Assembly: GCF_037975245.1 (NCBI RefSeq) | Contig: NC_092574.1 | Coordinates: forward strand, 2,265,001 to 2,329,000 | DNA length: 64,000 nucleotides | Direction: 5' to 3' | Origin: Apostichopus japonicus | Lineage: Eukaryota; Echinodermata; Holothuroidea; Aspidochirotida; Stichopodidae | In this document: one piece after another, positions 46,901 through 61,900 of the stretch | Layout of the letters: every line of letters starts with the position of its first letter | Position numbering within the stretch: the first letter of the stretch is position 1 | Notes under the pieces: generated by a model | Database searches by the model: none | What the model was told of the DNA's origin: nothing | Seen by the model: only the letters and a program-made list of their open reading frames with translations | Made by a program: the position numbers and the translations under genes

Positions 46901-49900
46901 ATTCTATTTATCGGTACCGCAATATCGATTTATCGGTCCCGCACAATCGATTTATCGGTACCGCAATATCGATTTATCGGTACCGCACATTCGATTTATC
47001 GGTACCGCAATATCGATTTATCGGTACCACACAATCGATTTATCGGTACCGCACATTCGATTTATCGGTATCGCGCATTCGATTTATCGGTACGGCACAA
47101 TCGATTTATCGGTACGGCACAATCGATTTATCGGTACCGCACATTCGATTTATCGGTATCGCGCATTCGATTTATCGGTACCGCACATTCGATTTATCGG
47201 TATCGCACGTTCGATTTATCGTTTTCCCTCGTTTGATTTATCGGTACCGCACATTCGATTTACCGGTACCGCACATACGATTTATCAGTACCGCACATTC
47301 GACTTATCGGTATCGTAAATTTAATTTATCGGTATCGCGCATTCGATTTATCGGTATCGCACAATCGATTTATCGGTCCCGCACAATCGATTTATAGGTA
47401 TCGCAATATCGATTAATCGGTCTCGCACATTCGATTTATCGGTAACAATATCGATTAATCGGTATCGCACATTCCATTTATCGGTATCGCACATTCGATT
47501 TTTTCGGTATCGCGCATTCGATTTATCGGTACCGCACAATCGATTTATCGGTATCGCACATTCCATTTATCGGTAACGCAATATCTATTAATCGGTACCG
47601 CACATTCGATTTACCGGTATCGCAATATCGATTTATCGGTACCGCACATTCGATTTATCGGTACCGCAATATCGATTTATCGGTATCGCACATTCGATTT
47701 ACTGGTATCGCACATTCGATTTATCGGCACCGCACATTCGATTTATCGGTACCGCACATTCGATTTATCGGTATCGTAAATTCGATTTATCGTTATCGCA
47801 CGTTAGATTTATCGGTTCAGCACATTCGATTTATCGGTACCGCAATATCGATTAATCGGTCTCGCACATTCGATTTATCGGTAGCAATATCGATTAATTG
47901 GTATCGCACATTCCATTTATCGGTATCGTACATTCGATTTATCGGCACTGCATATTAGATTTATCGGCACGGCACATTCGATTTATCGGTACCGCACATT
48001 CAATTTATCGGTATCGCACAATCGATTTATCGGTACCGCACATTCGACTTATCGGTATCGTAAATTTAATTTATCGGTATCGCGCATTCGATTAAACGGT
48101 ATCGCGCATTCGATTTATCGGTAACGCACTTTCGATTAATCGGTACCGCACATTCGATTTATCGGTACCGCACATTCTATTTATCGGTATCGCACAATCG
48201 ATTAATCGGTCTCGCACATTCGATTTATCGGTAGCGCACAATCGATTTATCGGTATCGCACATTCCATTTATCGGTAACGCAATATCTATTAATCGGTCT
48301 CGCACATTCGATTTACCGGTACCGCACATTCTATTTATCGGTATCGCACAATCGATTAATCGGTCTCGCACATTCGATTTATCGGTATCGCGCATTCGAT
48401 TTATCGGTATCGCACATTCCATTTATCGGTAACGCAATATCTATTAATCGGTATCGCACATTCGATTTACCGGTATCGCACATACGATATATCTGCACCG
48501 CAATATCAATTTATGGGTAACGCACATTCGATTTATCGGTAACGCACATTAGATTTAACGTTATCGCACATTCGATTTATCGGTATCGCACATTCCATTT
48601 ATCGGTACCGCAATATCGATTAATCGGTATCGCACATTCGATTTATCGGCACTGCACATTAGATTTATCGTTACCGCACATTCGATTTATCGGTATCGCA
48701 CATTCCATTTATCGGTACCGCAATATCGATTAATCGGTATCGCACATTCGATTTATCGGCACTGCACATTAGACTTATCGGTACCGCAATATCGATTTAT
48801 CGTTTTCACACATTCGATTTATAGGTATCGCAATATCGATTAATCGGTCTCGCACATTCGATTTATCGGTAACAATATCGATTAATCGGTATCGCACATT
48901 CCATTTATCGGTATCGCACATTCGAATTTTTCGGTATCGCGCATTCGATTTATCGGTACCGCACAATCGATTTATCGGTATCGCACATTCCATTTATCGG
49001 TAACGCAATATCTATTAATCGGTACCGCACATTCGATTTACCGGTATCGCACATTCGATTGATCACTACCGCAATATCGATTTATCGGTATCACACATTC
49101 GATTTACCGGTATCGCACTTTCGATTTATCGGTACCGCACAATCGATTTATCGGTACCGCAATATCGATTTATCGGTACCGCACATTCGATTTATCGGTA
49201 CCGCAATATCGAATAATCGGTATCGCACATTCGATTGATCGGTCCCGCAATATCGATTTATAGGTATCGCAATATCGATTAATCGGTCTCGCACATTCGA
49301 CTTATCGGTAGCAATATCGATTAATCGGTATCGCACTTTCCATTTATCGGTATCGCACATTCGATTTACCGGTATCGCACATACGATTTATCGGTACCGC
49401 ACATACGATTTATCGGTACCGCACATTTGATTTATCGTTATCGCACATTCTATTTATCGGTACCGCAATATCGATTTATCGGTCCCGCACAATCGATTTA
49501 TCGGTACCGCAATATCGATTTATCGGTACCGCACATTCGATTTATCGGTACCGCAATATCGATTTATCGGTACCACACAATCGATTTATCGGTACCGCAC
49601 ATTCGATTTATCGGTATCGCGCATTCGATTTATCGGTACGGCACAATCGATTTATCGGTACGGCACAATCGATTTATCGGTACCGCACATTCGATTTATC
49701 GGTATCGCGCATTCGATTTATCGGTCCCGCACATTCGATTTATCGGTATCGCACGTTCGATTTATCGTTTTCCCTCGTTTGATTTATCGGTACCGCACAT
49801 TCGATTTACCGGTACCGCACATACGATTTATCAGTACCGCACATTCGACTTATCGGTATCGTAAATTTAATTTATCGGTATCGCGCATTCGATTTATCGG

Positions 49901-51849
49901 TATCGCACAATCGATTTATCGGTCCCGCACAATCGATTTATAGGTATCGCAATATCGATTAATCGGTCTCGCACATTCGATTTATCGGTAACAATATCGA
50001 TTAATCGGTATCGCACATTCCATTTATCGGTATCGCACATTCGATTTTTTCGGTATCGCGCATTCGATTTATCGGTACCGCACAATCGATTTATCGGTAT
50101 CGCACATTCCATTTATCGGTAACGCAATATCTATTAATCGGTACCGCACATTCGATTTACCGGTATCGCAATATCGATTTATCGGTACCGCACATTCGAT
50201 TTATCGGTACCGCAATATCGATTTATCGGTATCGCACATTCGATTTACTGGTATCGCACATTCGATTTATCGGCACCGCACATTCGATTTATCGGTACCG
50301 CACATTCGATTTATCGGTATCGTAAATTCGATTTATCGTTATCGCACGTTAGATTTATCGGTTCAGCACATTCGATTTATCGGTACCGCAATATCGATTA
50401 ATCGGTCTCGCACATTCGATTTATCGGTAGCAATATCGATTAATTGGTATCGCACATTCCATTTATCGGTATCGTACATTCGATTTATCGGCACTGCATA
50501 TTAGATTTATCGGCACGGCACATTCGATTTATCGGTACCGCACATTCAATTTATCGGTATCGCACAATCGATTTATCGGTACCGCACATTCGACTTATCG
50601 GTATCGTAAATTTAATTTATCGGTATCGCGCATTCGATTAAACGGTATCGCGCATTCGATTTATCGGTAACGCACTTTCGATTAATCGGTACCGCACATT
50701 CGATTTATCGGTACCGCACATTCTATTTATCGGTATCGCACAATCGATTAATCGGTCTCGCACATTCGATTTATCGGTAGCGCACAATCGATTTATCGGT
50801 ATCGCACATTCCATTTATCGGTAACGCAATATCTATTAATCGGTCTCGCACATTCGATTTACCGGTACCGCACATTCTATTTATCGGTATCGCACAATCG
50901 ATTAATCGGTCTCGCACATTCGATTTATCGGTATCGCGCATTCGATTTATCGGTATCGCACATTCCATTTATCGGTAACGCAATATCTATTAATCGGTAT
51001 CGCACATTCGATTTACCGGTATCGCACATACGATATATCTGCACCGCAATATCAATTTATGGGTAACGCACATTCGATTTATCGGTAACGCACATTAGAT
51101 TTAACGTTATCGCACATTCGATTTATCGGTATCGCACATTCCATTTATCGGTACCGCAATATCGATTAATCGGTATCGCACATTCGATTTATCGGCACTG
51201 CACATTAGATTTATCGTTACCGCACATTCGATTTATCGGTATCGCACATTCCATTTATCGGTACCGCAATATCGATTAATCGGTATCGCACATTCGATTT
51301 ATCGGCACTGCACATTAGACTTATCGGTACCGCAATATCGATTTATCGTTTTCACACATTCGATTTATCGTTATCGCACATTCGATTTATCGGTACCGCA
51401 CATTCCATTTATCGGTACCGCAATATCGATTAATCGGTATCGCACATTCGCTTTATCGGTACAGCACATTCAATTTATCGGTGTCGCACAATCGATTTAT
51501 CGGTACCGCACATTCGATTAATCGTTATCGCACGTTCGATTTATCGTTATCGCACATTCGATTTATCGGTACCGCAATATCGATTTATCGGTACCACACA
51601 ATCGATTTATCGGTACCGCACATTCGATTTATCGGTATCGCGCATTCGATTTATCGGTAGCAATATCGATTAATCGGTATCGCACAATCGATTTATCGGT
51701 TTCGCGCATTCGATTTATCGGTACCGCACAATCGATTTATCGGTACCGCACAATCGATTTATCGGTACCGCACATTCGATTTATCGGTATCGCACGTTCG
51801 ATTTATCGTTTTCACTCGTTTGATTTATCGGTACCGCACATTCGATTTA
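43928..51849 (+). repeat. Domain 2 super-repeat, copy 1 (7,922 bp)
   Basis: It contains three higher-order units, an alpha type (about 43928-46143) and two beta types (about 46144-48689 and 48690-51849). The alpha unit carries the TTATTGGCACCGC variant at 45574. The beta units carry a GCACTGCATATTAG variant near 47945 and 50490. Every anchor in the first 4 kb reappears 7,922 bp later. Confidence 0.85.
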
Positions 51850-54800
51850 GCGGTACCGCACATACGATTTATCAGTACCGCACATTAGACTTATCGGTAT
51901 CGTAAATTTAATTTATCAGTATCGCGCATTCGATTTATCGGTATCGCACCTTCGATTTATCGGTCCCGCACAATCGATTTATAGGTATCGCAATATCGAT
52001 TAATCGGTCTCGCACATTCGATTTATCGGTAACAATATCGATTAATCGGTATCGCACATTCCATTTATCGGTATCGCACATTCGAATTTTTCGGTATCGC
52101 GCATTCGATTTATCGGTACCGCACAATCGATTTATCGGTATCGCACATTCCATTTATCGGTAACGCAATATCTATTAATCGGTACCGCACATTCGATTTA
52201 CCGGTATCGCACATTCGATTGATCACTACCGCAATATCGATTTATCGGTATCGCACATTCGATTTACCGGTATCGCACTTTCGATTTATCGGTACCGCAC
52301 AATCGATTTATCGGTACCGCAATATCGATTTATCGGTACCGCACATTCGATTTATCGGTACCGCAATATCGAATAATCGGTATCGCACATTCGATTGATC
52401 GGTCCCGCAATATCGATTTATAGGTATCGCAATATCGATTAATCGGTCTCGCACATTCGACTTATCGGTAGCAATATCGATTAATCGGTATCGCACTTTC
52501 CATTTATCGGTATCGCACATTCGATTTACCGGTATCGCACATACGATTTATCGGTACCGCACATACGATTTATCGGTACCGCACATTTGATTTATCGTTA
52601 TCGCACATTCGATTTATCGGTACCGCAATATCGATTTATCGGTCCCGCACAATCGATTTATCGGTACCGCAATATCGATTTATCGGTACCGCACATTCGA
52701 TTTATCGGTACCGCAATATCGATTTATCGGTACCACACAATCGATTTATCGGTACCGCACATTCGATTTATCGGTATCGCGCATTCGATTTATCGGTACG
52801 GCACAATCGATTTATCGGTACGGCACAATCGATTTATCGGTACCGCACATTCGATTTATCGGTATCGCGCATTCGATTTATCGGTACCGCACATTCGATT
52901 TATCGGTATCGCACGTTCGATTTATCGTTTTCCCTCGTTTGATTTATCGGTACCGCACATTCGATTTACCGGTACCGCACATACGATTTATCAGTACCGC
53001 ACATTCGACTTATCGGTATCGTAAATTTAATTTATCGGTATCGCGCATTCGATTTATCGGTATCGCACAATCGATTTATCGGTCCCGCACAATCGATTTA
53101 TAGGTATCGCAATATCGATTAATCGGTCTCGCACATTCGATTTATCGGTAACAATATCGATTAATCGGTATCGCACATTCCATTTATCGGTATCGCACAT
53201 TCGATTTTTTCGGTATCGCGCATTCGATTTATCGGTACCGCACAATCGATTTATCGGTATCGCACATTCCATTTATCGGTAACGCAATATCTATTAATCG
53301 GTACCGCACATTCGATTTACCGGTATCGCAATATCGATTTATCGGTCCCGCACAATCGATTTATCGGTACCGCAATATCGATTTATCGGTTCCGCAATAT
53401 CGATTTATCGGTACCGCACATTCGATTTATCGGTACCGCAATATCGATTTATCGGTATCGCACATTCGATTTACCGGTATCGCACATTCGATTTATTGGC
53501 ACCGCACATTCGATTTATCGGTACCGCAATATCGATTTATCGGTATCGCACATTCGATTTATCGGTACCGCACATTCGATTTATCGGTACCGCAATGTCG
53601 ATTTATCGGTATCGCACATTCGATTTATCGTTACCGCACATTCGATTTATCGGTATCGTAAATTCGATTTATCGTTATCGCACGTTCGATTTATCGGTTC
53701 AGCACATTCGATTTATCGGTACCGCAATATCGATTAATCGTTATCGCACATTCGATTTATCGTTATCGCACATTCGATTTATCGGTACCGCAATATCGAT
53801 TTATCGGTACCACACAATCGATTTATCGGTACCGCACATTCGATTTATCGGTATCGCGCATTCGATTTATCGGTAGCAATATCGATTAATCGGTATCGCA
53901 CAATCGATTTATCGGTTTCGCGCATTCGATTTATCGGTACCGCACAATCGATTTATCGGTACCGCACAATCGATTTATCGGTACCGCACATTCGATTTAT
54001 CGGTATCGCACGTTCGATTTATCGTTTTCACTCGTTTGATTTATCGGTACCGCACATTCGATTTAGCGGTACCGCACATACGATTTATCAGTACCGCACA
54101 TTCGACTTATCGGTATCGTAAATTTAATTTATCAGTATCGCGCATTCGATTTATCGGTATCGCACCTTCGATTTATCGGTCCCGCACAATCGATTTATAG
54201 GTATCGCAATATCGATTAATCGGTCTCGCACATTCGATTTATCGGTAACAATATCGATTAATCGGTATCGCACATTCCATTTATCGGTATCGCACATTCG
54301 AATTTTTCGGTATCGCGCATTCGATTTATCGGTACCGCACAATCGATTTATCGGTATCGCACATTCCATTTATCGGTAACGCAATATCTATTAATCGGTA
54401 CCGCACATTCGATTTACCGGTATCGCACATTCGATTGATCACTACCGCAATATCGATTTATCGGTATCACACATTCGATTTACCGGTATCGCACTTTCGA
54501 TTTATCGGTACCGCACAATCGATTTATCGGTACCGCAATATCGATTTATCGGTACCGCACATTCGATTTATCGGTACCGCAATATCGAATAATCGGTATC
54601 GCACATTCGATTGATCGGTCCCGCAATATCGATTTATCGGTCCCGCAATATCGATTAATCGGTCTCGCACATTCGACTTATCGGTAGCAATATCGATTAA
54701 TCGGTATCGCACTTTCCATTTATCGGTATCGCACATTTGATTTACCGGTATCGCACATACGATTTATCGGTACCGCACATACGATTTATCGGTACCGCAC

Positions 54801-55990
54801 ATTTGATTTATCGTTATCGCACATTCTATTTATCGGTACCGCAATATCGATTTATCGGTCCCGCACAATCGATTTATCGGTACCGCAATATCGATTTATC
54901 GGTACCGCACATTCGATTTATCGGTACCGCAATATCGATTTATCGGTACCACACAATCGATTTATCGGTACCGCACATTCGATTTATCGGTATCGCGCAT
55001 TCGATTTATCGGTACGGCACAATCGATTTATCGGTACGGCACAATCGATTTATCGGTACCGCACATTCGATTTATCGGTATCGCGCATTCGATTTATCGG
55101 TACCGCACATTCGATTTATCGGTATCGCACGTTCGATTTATCGTTTTCCCTCGTTTGATTTATCGGTACCGCACATTCGATTTACCGGTACCGCACATAC
55201 GATTTATCAGTACCGCACATTCGACTTATCGGTATCGTAAATTTAATTTATCGGTATCGCGCATTCGATTTATCGGTATCGCACAATCGATTTATCGGTC
55301 CCGCACAATCGATTTATAGGTATCGCAATATCGATTAATCGGTCTCGCACATTCGATTTATCGGTAACAATATCGATTAATCGGTATCGCACATTCCATT
55401 TATCGGTATCGCACATTCGATTTTTTCGGTATCGCGCATTCGATTTATCGGTACCGCACAATCGATTTATCGGTATCGCACATTCCATTTATCGGTAACG
55501 CAATATCTATTAATCGGTACCGCACATTCGATTTACCGGTATCGCAATATCGATTTATCGGTACCGCACATTCGATTTATCGGTACCGCAATATCGATTT
55601 ATCGGTATCGCACATTCGATTTACTGGTATCGCACATTCGATTTATCGGCACCGCACATTCGATTTATCGGTACCGCACATTCGATTTATCGGTATCGTA
55701 AATTCGATTTATCGTTATCGCACGTTAGATTTATCGGTTCAGCACATTCGATTTATCGGTACCGCAATATCGATTAATCGGTCTCGCACATTCGATTTAT
55801 CGGTAGCAATATCGATTAATTGGTATCGCACATTCCATTTATCGGTATCGTACATTCGATTTATCGGCACTGCATATTAGATTTATCGGCACGGCACATT
55901 CGATTTATCGGTACCGCACATTCAATTTATCGGTATCGCACAATCGATTTATCGGTACCGCACATTCGACTTATCGGTATCGTAAATTTA
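51850..55990 (+). repeat. Domain 2 super-repeat, copy 2 (truncated)
   Basis: It repeats the alpha and first beta unit of copy 1 at a constant offset of 7,922 bp (for example 44386 to 52308, 47898 to 55820). It is then cut at about 55990, where domain 3 begins. A few substitutions separate the copies (for example CATTAGACTT near 51889). Confidence 0.85.
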
Positions 55991-58900
55991 ATTAATCGGT
56001 ACCGCACATTCGATTGATCGTCACCGCACATTCGATTGATCAGCAACGCACATTCGATTAATCGGTACCGCACATTCGATTGATCGGTACCGCTCATTCG
56101 ATTGATCGGTACCGCACATTCGATTTATCGGTACCGCACATTCGATTTATCGGTCCCGCACATACGATTTATCGGTACCGCACATTCGATTGATCGGTAA
56201 GGCACATTCGATTTATCGGCAACGCACATTCGATTGATCGGTACCGCACATTCGATTGATCGATACCTCACATTCTGTTTATCGGTACCGCATATTCGAT
56301 TTATCGGCACCGTACATTCCATTTATCGGTACCGCACATACGATTTATCGATACCGCACATTCGATTTATCGGTACCGCACATTCGATTGATCGGTACCT
56401 CACATTCGATTGATCGGTACCGCACATTCGATTTATCGGCAACGCACATTCGATTTATCGGTACCGCACATTCGATTGATCGGTACCGCACATTCGATTG
56501 ATCGTCATCGCACATTCGATTGATCGTCACCGCACATTCGATTGATCGGTACCGCACATTCGATTGATGGATACCGCACAATCGATTTATCGGCACCGCA
56601 CATTTAATTTATCGGTACCGCACATTCGATTGATCGGCAACGCACATTCGATTAATCGGTACCGCACATTCGATTGATCGGTACCGCACATTCGATTGAT
56701 CGGCGCCGCACATTCGATTGAGCGGTACCGCACATTCGATTGATCGGTACCGCACATTCGATTGATCGGCAACGCACATTCTGTTTATCGGTACCGCACA
56801 TTCGATTTATCGGCACCGCACATTCCATTTATCGGTACCGCACATACGATTTATCGGTACCGCACATTCGATTGTTCGGTACCGAACATTCGATTTATCG
56901 GCAACACACATTCGATTGATCGGTACCGCACATTCGATTGATCGATACCGCACATTCTGTTTATCGGTACCGAACATTCGATTTATCGGTACCGCACATT
57001 CGATTTATCGGTACCGCACATTCGATTTATCGGTACCGCACATTCGATTGATCGGTACCGCACATTCGATTGATCGATACCGCACATTCGATTTATCGGC
57101 AACGCACATTCGATTTATAGGTACCGCACATTCGATTCATCGGTACCGCACATTCGATTTATCGGTACCGCACATTCGATTTATCGGTACCGCACATTCG
57201 ATTGATCCTCACCGAAATTCTATTGATCGGCACCGCACATTCGATTGATCGGTACCGCACATTCGATTGATCGGTACCGCACATTCTATTTATCGGCAAC
57301 GCACATTCGATTTATAGGTACCGCACATTCGATTGATCGATAAGGCACATTCCATTTATCGGTACCGCACATTCGATTGATCGGTACCGCACATTCGATT
57401 GATCCTCACCGCACATTCGATTTATCGGTACCGCATACTCGATTGATCGGTACCGCACATTCGATTGATCGGTTCCGCACATTCGATTGATCGGCACCGC
57501 ACATTCTATTGATCGTTACCGCACATTCGATTGATCGTCATCGCACATTCGATTAATCGGTACCGCACATTCGATTGATCGGCACCGCACATTCGATTGA
57601 TCGTTACCGCACATTCGATTGATCGGTACCGCACATTCGATTGATCGATACCTCACATTCTGTTTATCGGTACCGCACTTTCGATTTATCGGCACCGCAC
57701 ATTCGATTGATCGATATGGCACATTCGATTGATCGGTACCGCACATTCGATTGTTCGGTACCGCACAATCGATTGATCGGCACCGCACATTCGATTGATC
57801 GTTACCGCACATTCGATTAATCGGTACCGCACATCAGATTTATCGGCAACGCACATTCGATTAATCGGTACCGCACATTCGTTTGATCGGTACCGCACTA
57901 TCGATTGTTCAGTACCGCACATTCGAATTATCGGCAACGCACATTCGATTGATCGGTACCGCACATTCGATTGATCGATACCGCACATTCTTTTTATCGG
58001 TACCGCACATTCGATTTATCGGTACCGCACATTCGATTTATCGGTACCGCACATACGATTTATCGGTACCGCACATTCGATTTATCGGTACCGCACATTC
58101 GATTGATCGGTACCGCACATTCGATTGATCGGTACCGCACATTCGATTTATCGGCAACGCACATTCGATTTATAGGTACCGCACATTCGATTGATCGGTA
58201 CCGCACATTCGATTGATCGGCACCGCACATTCGATTGATCGGTACCGCACATTCGATTGATCCTCACCGCACATTCGATTTATCGGTTCCGTATATTCGA
58301 TTGATCGGTACCGCACTTTCGATTGATTGGTACCGCACATTCGATTGATCGGCACCGCACATTCGATTGATCGGCACCGCACATTCGATTGTTCGGTACC
58401 GCACATTCTATTTATCGGTACCGCACATTCGATTTATCGGAACCGCACATTCGATTGATCGGTACCGCACATTCGATTTATCGGCAACGCACATTCGATT
58501 GATCGGTACCGCACATTCGATTGATCGGTACCGCACATTCGATTTATCGGCAACGCACATTCGATTAATCGGTACCTCACATTCGATTGATCGGTACCGC
58601 ACATTCGATTGATCGGCACCGCACATTCGATTGAGCGGTACCGCATATTCGATTGATCGGCACCGCACATTCGATTTATCTTCACCGCACATTCGATTGA
58701 TCGTTACCGCACATTGATTGATCGATAAGGCACATTCGATTGATCGGCACCGCACATTCGATTGACCGTTACCGCACATTCGATTCATCGGTACCGCACA
58801 TTCGATTTATCGGCAACGCACATTCGATTAATCGGTACCTCACATTCGATTGATCGGTACCGCACATTCGATTGATCGGCACCGCACATTCGATTGATCG

Positions 58901-61900
58901 GTACCGCACATTCGATTGATCGGTACCGCACATTCGATTTATCGGTACCGCACATTCGATTGATCGATACCGCACATTCTGTTTATCGGAACCGCACAAT
59001 CGATTTATCGGTTCCGCACTTTCGAGTTATCGGCACCGCACATTCTATTGGTCGATAAGGCACATTCGATTGATCGGTACCGCACATTCGATTGTTCGGT
59101 ACCGCACAATCGATTGATCGGCACCGCACATTCGATTGATCGTTAACGCACATTCGATTAATCGGTACCGCACATTAGATTTATCGGCAACGCACATACG
59201 ATTAATCGGTACCGCACATTCGATTGATCGGTACCGCACAATCGATTTTTCGGTACCGCACATTCGAATTATCGGCAACGCACATTCGATTGATCCTCAC
59301 CGCAAATTCGATATATCGGCACCGCACATTCGATTGATCGGTACCGCACATTCGATTGATCGGTACCGCACACTCGATTTATCGGCAACGCACATTCGAT
59401 TTATAGGTACCGCACATTCGATTGATCGGTACCGCACATTCGATTTATCGGTACCGCACATTCTATTTATCGGTAACACACATTCGATTGTTCCTCACCG
59501 CAAATTCGGTTTATCGGCACCGCACATTCGATTGATCGGTACCGCACATTCTATTGTTCGGTACGGCACAATCGATTTATCGGTTCCGCACTTTCGATTT
59601 ATCGGTTACACACATTCGATTGATCCTCACCGCAAATTCGATTTATCGGCACCGCACATTCTATTGTTCGGTACGGCACAATCGATTTATCGGTTCCGCA
59701 CTTTCGATTTATCGGTTACACACATTCGATTGATCCTCACCGCAAATTCGATTTATCGGCACCGCACATTCGATTGATCGGTACCGCACATTCTATTGTT
59801 CGGTACGGCACAATCGATTTATCGGTTCCGCACTTTCGATTTATCGGCACCGAACATTCGATTGATCGATAAGGCACATTCGATTGATCGGCACCGCACA
59901 TTCGATTGATCGTTACCTCACATTCGATTAATCGGTACCGCACATTAGATTTATCGGCAACGCACATTCGATTAATCGGTACCGCACATTCGATTGATCG
60001 TTACCTCACATTCGATTAATCGGTACCGCACATTAGATTTATCGGCAACGCACATTCGATTGATCGGTACCGCACAATCGATTGTTCGGTACCGCACATT
60101 CGAATTATCGGCAACGCACATTCGATTGATCGGTACCGCACATTCGATTGATCGATACCTCACATTCTGTTTATCGGTACCGCATATTCGATTTATCGGC
60201 ACCGTACATTCCATTTATCGGTACCGCACATACGATTTATCGGTACCGCACATTCGATTTATCGGTACCGCACATTCGATTGATCGGTACCGCACATTCG
60301 ATTGATCGGCACCGCACATTCGATTGATCGGTACCGCACATTCGATTGATCCTCACCGCACATTCGATTTATCGGTTCCGTATATTCGATTGATCGGTAC
60401 CGCACTTTCGATTGATTGGTACCGCACATTCGATTGATCGGCACCGCACATTCGATTGATCGGCACCGCACATTCGATTGTTCGGTACCGCACATTCTAT
60501 TTATCGGTACCGCACATTCGATTTATCGGAACCGCACATTCGATTGATCGGTACCGCACATTCGATTGATCGGTACCGCACATTCGATTTATCGGCAACG
60601 CACATTCGATTGATCGGTACCGCACATTCGATTCATCGGTACCGCACATTCGATTTATCGGCAACGCACATTCGATTAATCGGTACCTCACATTCGATTG
60701 ATCGGTACCGCACATTCGATTGATCGGCACCGCACATTCGATTGAGCGGTACCGCACATTCGATTGATCGGCACCGCACATTCGATTGATCTTCACCGCA
60801 CATTCGATTGATCGTTACCGCACATTGATTGATCGATAAGGCACATTCGATTGATCGGCACCGCACATTCGATTGACCGTTACCGCACATTCGATTCATC
60901 GGTACCGCACATTCGATTTATCGGCAACGCACATTCGATTAATCGGTACCTCACATTCGATTGATCGGTACCGCACATTCGATTGATCGGCACCGCACAT
61001 TCGATTGATCGGTACCGCACATTCGATTGATCGGTACCGCACATTCGATTTATCGGTACCGCACATTCGATTGATCGATACCGCACATTCTGTTTATCGG
61101 TACCGCACAATCGATTTATCGGTTCCGCACTTTCGAGTTATCGGCACCGCACATTCGATTGATCGATAAGGCACATTCGATTGATCGGTACCGCACATTC
61201 GATTGTTCGGTACCGCACAATCGATTGATCGGCACCGCACATTCGATTGATCGTTAACGCACATTCGATTAATCGGTACCGCACATTAGATTTATCGGCA
61301 ACGCACATACGATTAATCGGTACCGCACATTCGATTGATCGGTACCGCACAATCGATTTTTCGGTACCGCACATTCGAATTATCGGCAACGCACATTCGA
61401 TTGATCCTCACCGCAAATTCGATTTATCGGTACCGCACATTCGATTGATCGGTACCGCACATTCGATTGATCGGTACCGCACACTCGATTTATCGGAAGC
61501 GCACATTCGATTTATAGGTACCGCACATTCGATTGATCGGTACCGCACATTCGATTTATCGGTACCGCACATTCTATTTATCGGTAACACACATTCGATT
61601 GATCCTCACCGCAAATTCGGTTTATCGGCACCGCACATTCGATTGATCGGTACCGCACATTCTATTGTTCGGTACGGCACAATCGATTTATCGGTTCCGC
61701 ACTTTCGATTTATCGGTTACACACATTCGATTGATCCTCACCGCAAATTCGATTTATCGGCACCGCACATTCGATTGATCGGTACCGCACATTCTATTGT
61801 TCGGTACGGCACAATCGATTTATCGGTTCCGCACTTTCGATTTATCGGCACCGCACATTCGATTGATCGATAAGGCACATTCGATTGATCGGCACCGCAC

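Larger units (their letters stand above)
43853..55990 (+). repeat. Satellite 2 domain 2 (GATTTATCGG type)
   Basis: From about 43853 the unit changes to GATTTATCGG, with CACATTCG and CAATATCG alternatives. The GATC word of domain 1 is largely lost and ATCGAT becomes common. The unit remains 22 bp. Five higher-order units have offsets of 2,216, 2,546, 3,160 and 2,216 bp (anchor segments at 44013, 46229, 48775, 51935 and 54151). They form a larger 7,922-bp repeat. The domain ends abruptly near 55990, where GATTGATCG returns. Confidence 0.92.
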
